Shown one piece after another: positions 43,299-51,973 of a stretch of 64,000 bases of DNA. Source of the DNA: JACMQX01 sp040385105 (GTDB lineage Bacteria > Pseudomonadota > Gammaproteobacteria > Burkholderiales > Burkholderiaceae_C); contig JAZKHY010000010.1 in the NCBI GenBank assembly GCA_040385105.1, forward strand, positions 1 to 64,000. Reading direction: 5' to 3'. The notes under the pieces are model-generated. The model ran no database searches and was not told where the DNA came from. It saw nothing but the letters and a program-made list of their open reading frames with translations. How positions within the stretch are numbered: the stretch's first letter is position 1; each line of letters begins with the position of its first letter. Made by a program: the position numbers and the translations under genes.

Positions 43299-44338
43299 TG
43301 CCTGATTTCGCGCACATCACCCCCGGCAAGCTGCCCGCGCTGCTGGCCCGCATGCCCAAGGCCGAGCTGCACATGCATATTGAAGGCTCGCTGGAGCCCG
43401 AGCTGATCTTTGCGCTGGCGCAGCGCAACGGCGTCGCCATTCCCTATGCCGATGTAGAGGCGCTGCGCCGCGCCTATGCCTTCACCAACCTGCAAAGTTT
43501 CCTGGACATCTACTATGCCGGTGCGAGTGTGCTGCTCAGGGAGCAGGACTTCTACGACATGGCCTGGGCCTACCTGTTGCGGGCGCAGGCCGACAACGTC
43601 GTACACACCGAGATGTTTTTCGACCCGCAGACCCACACCGCGCGCGGCGTGGGCATGGAGACGGTGATCAATGGCCTGCACCGGGCCTGTGCGGATGCAA
43701 AAGACAAGCTCGGGGTGAGCGCCTTGCTGATCCTGTGCTTCCTGCGCCATTTGAGCGAAGAGGAAGCTTTCCAGACGCTGGAGCAGGCATTGCCCCACCG
43801 CAACAAGTTCATCGGCGTCGGCCTCGATTCCAGCGAAGTCGGTCACCCGCCCGAGAAATTCGCCCGCGTGTTCGCGCGCTGCCGTGCGCTGGGTTTTCAC
43901 CTCGTCGCGCATGCAGGCGAGGAAGGGCCGCCGGAGTATGTGTGGACAGCGCTGGATGTGCTCAAGGTCGAGCGCATTGACCACGGCGTGCAGTCCACGA
44001 AAGACCCGGAGCTCATGAAGCGGCTGGCGCGGGACCGCATCCCGCTCACGGTCTGCCCGCTGTCCAACCTCAAGCTCTGCGTGTTCCCCAGGCTGGCCGA
44101 GCACAACCTGGGCGCGCTGCTCGATGCCGGCCTGGCGGCGACTGTCAACTCCGACGACCCGGCTTACTTCGGCGGCTACATGAACGAGAACTTCCTGCAG
44201 ACCTTTGCGGCCACCGGCCTGACGGCCCGGCATGCCTACCAGCTGGCGCGCAACAGCTTCGAGGCCAGTTTCATTGATGAGGCCATGAAGCGCAGGTACG
44301 TCGGGCAACTGGACGAGGCCTTCGCCGCAGCCGCGTAA
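43298..44338 (+). CDS. Adenine deaminase (adenosine-deaminase superfamily)
   Basis: 346 residues. A metal-binding H-M-H-I-E-G-S-L-E-P-E segment begins near residue 27, the catalytic H-A-G-E-E is in the middle, and V-N-S-D-D-P-A-Y near the end carries the second metal Asp. D-S-S-E-V-G-H-P-P-E-K-F is characteristic of the adenine-deaminase subgroup rather than adenosine deaminase, where a G-D-E motif is found. It converts adenine to hypoxanthine, which XdhAB would oxidise. The start is fused to the Rieske gene stop. A terminator follows at 44349. Confidence 0.9.
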   Translation: MPDFAHITPGKLPALLARMPKAELHMHIEGSLEPELIFALAQRNGVAIPYADVEALRRAYAFTNLQSFLDIYYAGASVLLREQDFYDMAWAYLLRAQADNVVHTEMFFDPQTHTARGVGMETVINGLHRACADAKDKLGVSALLILCFLRHLSEEEAFQTLEQALPHRNKFIGVGLDSSEVGHPPEKFARVFARCRALGFHLVAHAGEEGPPEYVWTALDVLKVERIDHGVQSTKDPELMKRLARDRIPLTVCPLSNLKLCVFPRLAEHNLGALLDAGLAATVNSDDPAYFGGYMNENFLQTFAATGLTARHAYQLARNSFEASFIDEAMKRRYVGQLDEAFAAAA

Positions 44339-44348
44339 AATGACGCCC

Positions 44349-44382
44349 ATGGCACTGCCGCCCCGCAGTGCCATGTTTTTTT
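44349..44382 (+). terminator. Rho-independent terminator after adenine deaminase
   Basis: Perfect 10-bp stem ATGGCACTGC/GCAGTGCCAT with a 6-nt loop, followed by G then seven T. Separates adenine deaminase from the second BMP gene. Confidence 0.88.
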
Positions 44383-44406
44383 GTCGGGGCCATGTAGAGG
44401 ACTACC

Positions 44407-45489
44407 ATGTATAAAAACCTCGCCGCCACATTCGTGGCCGCCTGTTGTTTGTCTCCTGTTTTTTCACAGACCACTTCCGCACCTGCGGAGCCGCTCAAGG
44501 TCGGCTTCGTCTATGTCGCGCCGCTGACGGAGGCCGGCTGGGTGCGCCAGCATGAAGAGGGCCGCAAGGCCGTCGACGCCGCGCTGGTCGGCAAGGTGAA
44601 AACGACCTATGTCGAAAACGTCCGCGAAGGCGCTGATGCCGAGCGCGTCATCCGTGACCTGGCGCGCCAGGGCAACAAGCTCATCTTCACGCCCAGCTTC
44701 GGCTACATGGAGCCCACGCTCAAGGTGGCGAAGGAATTCCCGGAGGTGAAGTTCGAGTCCATCACCGGCTACAAGACGGCGCCCAATGTGGCGGTGGCCA
44801 ATGCGCGCTACTATGAGGGCCGCTACCTCGCGGGCATTGCGGCGGGCCGCATGACGAAGACGAACGTCGCGGGCTATGTGGCCGGATTCCCCATTCCCGA
44901 AGTGCTGCAGGGCATCAATGCCTTCACGCTCGGCATGCGCTCGGTAAACCCGAAGGCGACGGTGAAGGTGGTCTGGCTCAATGCCTGGTTCGACCCGCCG
45001 CGCGAGCGCGACGCGGCCATGGCGCTGTTCAACCAGGATGTGGATGTGGCTGCGTTCCACACCGGCTCCACCGCCGTGATGGCTGCGGCCCAGGAGCGCG
45101 GGAAGATGGCGGTGGCCTACCACTCCGACATGCGGAAGATCGCGCCTGATGCGCAGATCATCGCCGTGACCCACCAGTGGGGCGACTACTACACCAGCCG
45201 CGCCAGGGCGGTGCTCGACGGAAGCTGGAAGAGCGGCGGTGTCTGGGGTGGCGTGAAAGAGGGCATGATCCGGGCGGGCGATTTCGGCAAGGCCGTGCCG
45301 AAGGCGGTGCAGGATGAAGTCCTGGCGCGCCAGAAAGACATTGCGGCGGGCAAACTGCACCCGTTCACCGGCCCGATTGCCGACAACGAAGGCCAGCCTG
45401 TGATCGCGGCCGGCGCGGTCATGACGGATCCGCAGATACTGTCCATGAACTTTCTTGTATCCGGGGTCCAGGGCAAGGCGGCAAAATAG
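44407..45489 (+). CDS. Second BMP-family purine/nucleoside-binding protein, not lipidated
   Basis: 360 residues. GAGGA sits a few bases before ATG 44407. The signal (A-A-T-F-V-A-A-C-C-L-S-P-V-F-S-Q) has cysteines but no clear +1 Cys lipobox with the usual spacing; A/S-Q cleavage is likelier, giving a free periplasmic protein. The body matches the 41109 product closely (V-G-F-V-Y-V-A-P-L-T-E-A-G-W, A-D-A-E-R-V-I-R-D-L, Y-M-E-P-T-L-K-V-A). It has no permease of its own and probably feeds the same importer, widening its substrate range. It leads into guaD with 6 bases between. Confidence 0.88.
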   Translation: MYKNLAATFVAACCLSPVFSQTTSAPAEPLKVGFVYVAPLTEAGWVRQHEEGRKAVDAALVGKVKTTYVENVREGADAERVIRDLARQGNKLIFTPSFGYMEPTLKVAKEFPEVKFESITGYKTAPNVAVANARYYEGRYLAGIAAGRMTKTNVAGYVAGFPIPEVLQGINAFTLGMRSVNPKATVKVVWLNAWFDPPRERDAAMALFNQDVDVAAFHTGSTAVMAAAQERGKMAVAYHSDMRKIAPDAQIIAVTHQWGDYYTSRARAVLDGSWKSGGVWGGVKEGMIRAGDFGKAVPKAVQDEVLARQKDIAAGKLHPFTGPIADNEGQPVIAAGAVMTDPQILSMNFLVSGVQGKAAK

Positions 45490-45495
45490 CCGTAC

Positions 45496-46779
45496 ATGAA
45501 AGCCTTCCGCGCCGCCATCCTCCGTTTCGCCGACGACCACTCCGCCATCTACGAGGAAGACGGCCTGCTGGTCATCGGCCCTGACGCCCACGGGCAGCAA
45601 GTGGTCAGGGCAGTGGGACCCTACACGGCCCTGGCGGGCAACTACCCGGGCGTCGCGGTCGAGCACCTGCCGGGCCGTATCATCGCGCCGGGCTTTCTTG
45701 ACCTGCACATCCACTTTCCACAGACCGACGTGATCGGCTCCCCGGCCGAGGGCCTTCTGCCCTGGCTGGAAAACTACACCTTCCCCCACGAATCGCGCTT
45801 TGCGGACGATGCCTACGCCAGCGACGTGGCCACGGTGTTCCTTGACGAACTGTTGCGCAATGGCGTAACGACCGCGCTGGCCTTTGCCACCTCACACCCC
45901 CAGTCGGTCGATGCGCTGTTTGCCGGGGCGCAGGCGCGCGGCATGCGCATGATCACCGGCAAGGTGCTGCAGGACCGCCACTCGCCGGACGGCGTGCGCG
46001 ACGGTACCGAGCAAAGCCTGATCGACACCGAAAGCCTGATCGGCCGCTGGCATGGTGTGGACCGGCTGGGCTATGCCATCACCCCGCGTTTTGCGCCGAG
46101 CTGCACCGAGGCGCAGCTGCGCGGCGCGGGCGAACTGGCGGCGAAGTACCCGGACGTCTGGATCCAGTCCCATGTGGCCGAGAACCTGGACGAGGTGAAA
46201 TGGGCGCGCGAGCTGTTCCCTCAGGCGCGCAGCTACCTGTCGGTGTACAACGACTTCGGCCTGATGCGCGAGCGCGCCATCTATGCCCACTGCATCCACT
46301 TTGACGACGATGACCGCGCGCTGATGCGCGACACCGGCACGGCGGCGGCCGTCAGCCCCACCAGCAACCTTTTCCTTGGCAGCGGCTTCTTCGATTACGC
46401 AGGCGCCGACCGCGTCGGCTTCCGCTACGGCCTGGCCAGCGACGTGGGCGGCGGCACCAGCTTCAGCCCCTTCCACACCATGCTGGCGGCCTACTATGTG
46501 GGCCGCGAGGGCCAGACCAAGCCGGGCCTGAGCCTGAGCCCGCAGCAGCTGTGGTGGCAACACACCGCAGGCGCGGCCCGGGCGCTTGGGCTGGACGGTG
46601 TGGTGGGCAACCTGCAGCCGGGCTGCGAGGCAGACTACATCGTCATCAACCCTGCCGCCACCCCGCTGCTGGCCCGCAAGACCGCGCAGGCGCGCAGCCT
46701 GGACGAACTGCTGTTCTCGATGATCGTGCTGGGCGACGACCGGCTGGTCGAGCGGGCCGTCATTTCGCACGCGGCATAA
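45496..46779 (+). CDS. guaD: Guanine deaminase
   Basis: 427-residue amidohydrolase converting guanine to xanthine. Metal ligands: P-G-F-L-D-L-H-I-H-F-P-Q (HxH), Q-S-H-V-A-E-N, A-H-C-I-H, and S-D-V-G-G-G-T-S-F-S-P with the catalytic Asp. R-F-A-P-S-C-T is also typical of GuaD. Six bases separate it from the BMP gene, so the pair forms a guanine uptake-and-deamination unit whose product enters XdhAB. dcd follows 7 bases downstream. Confidence 0.95.
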   Translation: MKAFRAAILRFADDHSAIYEEDGLLVIGPDAHGQQVVRAVGPYTALAGNYPGVAVEHLPGRIIAPGFLDLHIHFPQTDVIGSPAEGLLPWLENYTFPHESRFADDAYASDVATVFLDELLRNGVTTALAFATSHPQSVDALFAGAQARGMRMITGKVLQDRHSPDGVRDGTEQSLIDTESLIGRWHGVDRLGYAITPRFAPSCTEAQLRGAGELAAKYPDVWIQSHVAENLDEVKWARELFPQARSYLSVYNDFGLMRERAIYAHCIHFDDDDRALMRDTGTAAAVSPTSNLFLGSGFFDYAGADRVGFRYGLASDVGGGTSFSPFHTMLAAYYVGREGQTKPGLSLSPQQLWWQHTAGAARALGLDGVVGNLQPGCEADYIVINPAATPLLARKTAQARSLDELLFSMIVLGDDRLVERAVISHAA

Positions 46780-46786
46780 TGGTTTC

Positions 46787-47353
<567 letters not shown>

Positions 47354-47401
47354 TACCGGGCATCCGCTCCGGCCGGCAACCCCGGCTGCGGTCTGGAATT
47401 T

Positions 47402-47459
47402 GTCCTACACACTGACGGCATTGGCGCCGAACCGGCGCCGGCAGGTGCCTGCCTAGCAT
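47402..47459 (+). promoter_or_regulatory. GTCCTAC-box promoter of the 105-aa gene
   Basis: GTCCTACA at 47402 and TAGCAT at 47454, 52 nt apart. Between them lies GGCGCCG-AAC-CGGCGCC (47423-47439), a perfect 7-bp inverted repeat around the -35 zone, and GCAGG-TG-CCTGC. The -10 lies 32 nt before ATG 47486. Box and spacing are the same as at 48775 and 18961. Confidence 0.6.
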
Positions 47460-47485
47460 GGAGCCAGTTCTACCAGGAGCCCGCC

Positions 47486-47803
47486 ATGCAGACCCAAGCA
47501 GCCACACCAGACGCCCGGCTCGTGCCCCAAGGCATGGGCTACCTGCTCACTGTCCCCGGCCCCGGCGAATGCGCCCAGCATCCGCGCTACTGGCCTTCCG
47601 ACATGCTTTACTCGTTCACGCTGCAGATGGCCGCACGCGGCTTCTGCGTCAGCGCATCGATGATGCTGGGCAACCGCGAGTACGCGCTGGAACAGCTGGC
47701 CCATGCGCATACGCTCAATGATGAAGCCCTGCGTGCGATGGCGGTGCGGCTGTTCACTTATTTTGACGCGCCGCCCTGCCTCTCGTTCACCCGGCTGAAC
47801 TGA
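47486..47803 (+). CDS. Small conserved-looking hypothetical protein
   Basis: 105 residues, with AGGAG 7 nt before ATG. No signal peptide or membrane helix is evident. The protein is compact and soluble, with C-A-Q-H-P-R-Y-W-P-S-D-M, F-C-V-S-A-S-M-M-L-G-N-R-E-Y and L-F-T-Y-F-D-A-P-P. I do not recognise a family. Evidence that it is real: ribosome site, a promoter box at the same spacing as the 48862 gene, and no competing frame. The shared promoter suggests stress or stationary-phase use, which is inference. Confidence 0.7.
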   Translation: MQTQAATPDARLVPQGMGYLLTVPGPGECAQHPRYWPSDMLYSFTLQMAARGFCVSASMMLGNREYALEQLAHAHTLNDEALRAMAVRLFTYFDAPPCLSFTRLN

Positions 47804-47836
47804 CCGGCCCCGTAGTCTGGCCGGGCAAGCCCGGGC

Positions 47837-48748
47837 CTATGCAAGCGCCCTGAGCGCGGTACGTGCCGCCGCCAGGTCCCAGCCGGCCCAGCCGCAGCTC
47901 TTGAACAGCGCGAGGCCCGGCGGAGGTGCTGCCCGGCCGCACACCACATCGCCCAGCGAGGCAAACCCCGACACATCGAGCCCGGCCTGGAGCAGGTCGC
48001 CTGCTTCATGCGCCGCATCAACTGTGTCCACCACGACGGTGCCCAGCTCCGCAAAATGCCGGCACAGCCTGGGCGACAGCTCCACCATTTGCGGCGTGAA
48101 TGCTCCGACTGCCGACACAAAACCGTCCTCGCGCGGCAGCGAATGCAACACCACGCCCGAAGCGGGCGTGCAGGTCACCGCCAGCGGGCAATCGGCCAGC
48201 GCGGTATTCGGGTCGCTCACCACCTGTGCCGCCAGGCCCAGTTCATGCGCCCGGCGCGCCAGTGCATCGGCGCTGTGCCGGCTGCGCGACGCGATCATCA
48301 CCTCGCGCACGCCCAGGATCTCCGCGAAAGCCTCCAGATGCGCCAGCCCCTGGACCCCGGCGCCGACGATCAGCAAGGGGCCGCCGCGCTGCGGCGCCAG
48401 CCATTGCGCAGCCACAGCCGACACGGCCGCGGTGCGGCGCGCGGTCACCGTCGGCCCGTCCAGCACCAGCCGGCGTTCGCCGGTGGCGACATCAAACACC
48501 ACGACATCGCCCTGGATGGCGGGCCTGCCGGTTCCCGCGTTGCCGGGCGTGAAGGAGATGAGCTTGGTGATGGCGACGCGGCTGTCCAGCGCCGGCATCA
48601 CGAACAGGCTGCCCCCGCCGGGCAGCGGCTGCACCAGCCGCGGCGGCACCTGCACGGAGGCGTCCGACAGCAGGGCGGTGATCTCGCGGGCGAGCGCGGG
48701 CCACGGCAGGGCAGCGGCGGTACGGGTGGCGTCGAGCAGGGCTTGCAT
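47837..48748 (-). CDS. Ornithine cyclodeaminase/mu-crystallin family (delta-1-pyrroline-2-carboxylate reductase-like)
   Basis: 303 residues, NAD(P)-binding Rossmann protein. ATG 48748 is preferred over upstream starts. The dinucleotide motif G-A-G-V-Q-G-L-A-H is preceded by T-A-A-V-S-A-V-A-A-Q-W-L-A; K-L-I-S-F-T-P-G-N is the substrate-side lysine region. Family members are ornithine cyclodeaminase, ketimine reductases and LhpI-type pyrroline carboxylate reductase; the last fits best by resemblance to P-R-L-V-Q-P-L-P-G-G-G-S-L-F-V-M-P. The role in proline or hydroxyproline catabolism is inferred. It stands alone. Confidence 0.82.
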   Translation of the reverse strand: MQALLDATRTAAALPWPALAREITALLSDASVQVPPRLVQPLPGGGSLFVMPALDSRVAITKLISFTPGNAGTGRPAIQGDVVVFDVATGERRLVLDGPTVTARRTAAVSAVAAQWLAPQRGGPLLIVGAGVQGLAHLEAFAEILGVREVMIASRSRHSADALARRAHELGLAAQVVSDPNTALADCPLAVTCTPASGVVLHSLPREDGFVSAVGAFTPQMVELSPRLCRHFAELGTVVVDTVDAAHEAGDLLQAGLDVSGFASLGDVVCGRAAPPPGLALFKSCGWAGWDLAAARTALRALA

Positions 48749-48774
48749 GGCCCCTAGTTTCGCATTGCGCCCGC

Positions 48775-48832
48775 GTCCTACATCGCCACAGGCAAATCGC
48801 CGTATTGGTCCCAGGCCCGCGCTCCTTAGCAT
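48775..48832 (+). promoter_or_regulatory. GTCCTAC-box promoter of the 118-aa gene
   Basis: GTCCTACA at 48775 and TAGCAT at 48827, exactly 52 nt apart, identical in both elements and in spacing to the promoter of the 47486 gene. The -10 is 35 nt before ATG 48862. Confidence 0.6.
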
Positions 48833-48861
48833 CCATCCATACACCGCCAAGGAGCACCGTC

Positions 48862-49218
48862 ATGTGGGCCGAACTGAAAATGAATCACGCAAACACCACC
48901 CGCAGCCGCGGCGAGATCGCCATCGTTGTTGTGGCGCTGGTCCTGATCGGCGTGCTGCTCACGAGCTTCACCACCCTAGCCATGTCTCAGGTCCACAAGG
49001 CCGAGATGCGGGAGTCGCTGCGCCAGTCGCAGCGCGTGGCCATCTCCCGTTGCTGGCAGGACTCGCCGACGGCGCTGGCCATGCGCGGCTGCATGGCGGA
49101 AGTCAGGCTGCAGACGGCAAAGGCGCTCGACGCTTCCTATGGTTTGCCGGGCGCTGCCGAGGCGGCCACGCCGCTGGCTTCGAACCACGCCGGCGTTTCA
49201 GTGGTTTCGCTGCGTTGA
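48862..49218 (+). CDS. Small single-pass membrane protein
   Basis: 118 residues; AAGGAG 7-8 nt before ATG 48862. A cytosolic N-terminus (E-L-K-M-N-H-A-N-T-T-R-S-R-G-E) leads into one hydrophobic helix (I-A-I-V-V-V-A-L-V-L-I-G-V-L-L-T-S-F-T-T-L), then a soluble tail with two cysteines (R-C-W-Q and G-C-M). Not recognised. It shares its promoter layout with the 47486 gene and the wecB operon. Confidence 0.65.
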   Translation: MWAELKMNHANTTRSRGEIAIVVVALVLIGVLLTSFTTLAMSQVHKAEMRESLRQSQRVAISRCWQDSPTALAMRGCMAEVRLQTAKALDASYGLPGAAEAATPLASNHAGVSVVSLR

Positions 49219-49342
49219 TGCGGGGGTGGCTGTGCCGGTCACCTGAGTACTTCCTGTCCCTGAGGTTTCTCCCGGGACATTCTGTTACACCTCCCGTTAC
49301 ACTGCGGCGTCCAATTCGCAGTTTCCATCCAGGGAGGAAAAC

Positions 49343-50296
49343 ATGAAGGTTTCAAATATTGCGCTTTGCCTGTCCGCTGGGCTGATGCTGTCAGCCTGCG
49401 GCGGCGGAGGCAGCGGCGGTTCAACAGCCCCCACGCTGGTTTCCGTTCCGCTCACAACAGCCAACTACGACCCCACAGGGCGCGCAGCGGCTGCCACACT
49501 GATCGACGCCTCATCTTCGGCATCGTCTGCTGGCAGCATTGCCTCGGTACCAGGCACAAATGATCCATTGCCGACCGCGGGCTTCCTGCGCGTGGCCGAA
49601 TACGCAGCCAGGCACGCGCTGGCCGCACTGCCCGCGCGCGAGCAGGCGGCGGAAACCATCACCGATTCGGAGAACTGCGACTTTGGCGGCAGCCTGTCGG
49701 TGACGGTCAATGACAACAACAACAACAACCGGCTCGATGCAGGCGACACAGCGAGCTTCAACTTCCAGTCGTGCAAGGTGAGGCTTGATGAACCCTCGAT
49801 CAACGGCGGTCTTGACTTCGCCTTCCAGAGCGTGACGCTCAATGGCTACGGCGACCCCGTCGCCTACACCGCCACCATCACCGCGCGCCAGCTGGTGTCG
49901 GGCGGCAGCGCGCTTGACGGAGCGGCCGACTACAACGTCACAACCACCCGGGCCACGGTCAACTTCCGCAATACCGTTTCCACCCGCAACGGGCTGGCCA
50001 CCGTGTACAACTTCCTGGCCACGTTCGATGCCTCAGGTGTCAACGAGACATTGACGGTGGCCGGCGAGATCGGCATCAAGGGCGCGTCCTACACCGTGAG
50101 CACGCCCGCACCCATCGCCATGGGCAATTTCTATCCGGCGGCGGGCGTGCTGCGCGTGGCCGATTCCGCCGGAGGGCGTGTGGACGTCATCATGGGCGCG
50201 ACGACCTTCACGCTCGACCTGTACCTTCCCGGCGACACGGTGCGCGACGCAACGGCGACCTACACCTGGGCTGCGCTGGCTGCTGGCACGATTTAG
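49343..50296 (+). CDS. Lipoprotein with EF-hand/dockerin-like calcium loop (first of a tandem pair)
   Basis: 317 residues; GGGAGGAAA precedes ATG. Signal with lipobox L-S-A-C followed by a glycine tether (G-G-G-G-S-G-G-S). Body is beta-rich. A loop D-N-N-N-N-N-R-L-D-A-G-D fits the dockerin/EF-hand pattern D-x-N/D-x-N-x-x-x-D-x-x-D. The 50311 product has the same layout (A-x-Y-D-x-x-G-R-x-A-A-x-L-x-D near the start, L-R-V/I-x-x-x-x-G-x-x-V-D-V at the end), so this is a tandem duplication. Function unknown; outer-membrane location likely. Confidence 0.7.
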   Translation: MKVSNIALCLSAGLMLSACGGGGSGGSTAPTLVSVPLTTANYDPTGRAAAATLIDASSSASSAGSIASVPGTNDPLPTAGFLRVAEYAARHALAALPAREQAAETITDSENCDFGGSLSVTVNDNNNNNRLDAGDTASFNFQSCKVRLDEPSINGGLDFAFQSVTLNGYGDPVAYTATITARQLVSGGSALDGAADYNVTTTRATVNFRNTVSTRNGLATVYNFLATFDASGVNETLTVAGEIGIKGASYTVSTPAPIAMGNFYPAAGVLRVADSAGGRVDVIMGATTFTLDLYLPGDTVRDATATYTWAALAAGTI

Positions 50297-50310
50297 TTTC
50301 GGAGGATGTC

Positions 50311-51255
50311 ATGATGATTTCGCGAGCCGCACTATGCCTGGCTGTCGGTCTCCTTTTTGTTGGGTGTGGGGGAGGTGGGGGAGGTGGGGATTCCGGCGCA
50401 GCGCCGGGCGCCAACATCACTGTGGCCACATACGACCAGGTGGGGAGGTCCGCAGCTGCCGTGCTGCTGGACATGAACGCCTTTTCCAGCCTGGAGAAGG
50501 TCCACTCTGTCTCGGAAAGTGGGGGTATTGACGGAGGCATCATGGCCTTGAGCCGCCTTGCCGTTGAGTTGGGGCGCCAGCGCTTTGCGGGCCGCGAAAG
50601 CCCTGCGGTGTTCAGCAACCCGGCGCCCTACTCGGTTTACTATTGCGAAAATGGTGGCTCATTGACCTGGACGGGTATCGACGCCAACTCAAACGGCCGA
50701 ATCGATGCTGGTGACACCGTCAATCTGTATGTGGCCGCCTGTCCGCTTCCAGTCAATTCGCCGCCGACCACAGGCAAGTTTGATTTTGTGGTCAACACCG
50801 CCACCTACAACGGCGATGAACCGGTCGCAATGGCGATCTCCGCCACATTTTCGGATTTGACGACTGCCGGCAGCACGCTCAACGGCCGGGCTGATCTGAG
50901 CTTTACGGAGACGTCGTCGACCCTTGTCTATCGCGCGATGAATGTCAAACGCCGCAACGTTGCGGGCGTCTACAGTTTCAGCATCGTTGTCAACGAAGCC
51001 GGGTCAGGCCCGACCATGAATGTTGCGGGAAATATCGAGCTTTCAGGCGTGGCCTACACGCTCAGCACGCCATCGACCATCATCGGTTTGCCAAATACTT
51101 CAGGTGTTTTGCGTATTTCTGAGGCTTCGGGTGCATTTGTGGATGTGAATCTCGGACCGACGAGCTTTGAGCTGGATTTCCGGCCGAAGGCAGGTTCCAT
51201 AAGCTTTGGCTCGACTTTCTATACCTGGCAGGAGCTGGCTGCGGGGAACCTCTAG
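50311..51255 (+). CDS. Lipoprotein with calcium-loop motif (second of tandem pair)
   Basis: 314 residues; GGAGGATGTC precedes ATG 50311, 14 bases after the first copy's stop. Lipobox L-F-V-G-C, then a Gly-rich tether. The D-A-N-S-N-G-R-I-D-A-G-D loop is at the position of the first copy's N-rich loop. The pair ends with matching S-F-E-L-D-F and F-T-L-D-L segments and T-W-x-x-L-A-A-G. Sequence divergence is moderate, so the duplication is old. GC content looks slightly lower than neighbours. Confidence 0.7.
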   Translation: MMISRAALCLAVGLLFVGCGGGGGGGDSGAAPGANITVATYDQVGRSAAAVLLDMNAFSSLEKVHSVSESGGIDGGIMALSRLAVELGRQRFAGRESPAVFSNPAPYSVYYCENGGSLTWTGIDANSNGRIDAGDTVNLYVAACPLPVNSPPTTGKFDFVVNTATYNGDEPVAMAISATFSDLTTAGSTLNGRADLSFTETSSTLVYRAMNVKRRNVAGVYSFSIVVNEAGSGPTMNVAGNIELSGVAYTLSTPSTIIGLPNTSGVLRISEASGAFVDVNLGPTSFELDFRPKAGSISFGSTFYTWQELAAGNL

Positions 51256-51281
51256 GCGCGGCGAAGATGCCGTCATGCTGA

Positions 51282-51920
51282 TCAGTGATCTGCACCCGCG
51301 CCCACGCGGGCGTCCGTCTGCGTAGCGACGGCGCATCTCAATGCCTCCCGCAAGCCGCGCACCATCTCCTCCAGCGGCATACCGGGCGTGCCCTGCGAAG
51401 GCAGCCAGGGGACGTGGACGAAGCCGCCGCGCGTGCCGCGCAATGCGCGCCGCGTCGCCAGTTCGTGCATGAGCCCGTAGAACACATGGTTGCAGACAAA
51501 AGTGCCGGCGGTCTGTGACACCTCGGCCTGCACGCCCGCGCTGCGCACGGCCAGCATCATGGCCTTGACCGGCAGGCTGCTGAAGTAGGCGGCCGGGCCG
51601 CCCGCATGCACCGGCGTGTCCACGGGCTGCGCCGAGGCGTTGTCGGCGATGCGGGCGTCGTTGATGTTGATGGCGACCCGCTCCAGCGAGATTGCCGCCC
51701 GCCCACCCGCCTGGCCGATGCAGATGGCCAGCGCCGGGCGGTGCTTGTCCAGCAGGCCGTGCAGCACTGCGAGCGAAGCACCGAACACCGTCGGAAGCTG
51801 CGCGGCCACGACGCGGTGGCCGGCAATCTGCCGGCCGTGCAGCGCCTGCGCCGCCAGCCAGCTCGGGTTGGTGCTTTCGCCGCCGAACGGGTCAAAACCG
51901 GTCAACAGAATGCGCGGCAT
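51282..51920 (-). CDS. pcp: Pyroglutamyl-peptidase I (pyrrolidone-carboxylate peptidase)
   Basis: 212-residue C15 peptidase removing N-terminal pyroglutamate. ATG 51920 gives the family N-terminus P-R-I-L-L-T-G-F-D-P-F-G-G-E; longer starts have no ribosome site. The triad is present: Glu in I-S-L-E-R-V-A-I-N, Cys in G-T-F-V-C-N-H-V-F-Y, His in G-F-V-H-V-P-W-L-P. It converges with the lipoprotein pair and diverges from the zinc peptidase. Confidence 0.93.
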   Translation of the reverse strand: MPRILLTGFDPFGGESTNPSWLAAQALHGRQIAGHRVVAAQLPTVFGASLAVLHGLLDKHRPALAICIGQAGGRAAISLERVAININDARIADNASAQPVDTPVHAGGPAAYFSSLPVKAMMLAVRSAGVQAEVSQTAGTFVCNHVFYGLMHELATRRALRGTRGGFVHVPWLPSQGTPGMPLEEMVRGLREALRCAVATQTDARVGAGADH

Positions 51921-51973
51921 GCCTACAGGAGTCGGGAGTACCATCATCTGACTTTAATGCACAGGAGCGAACC

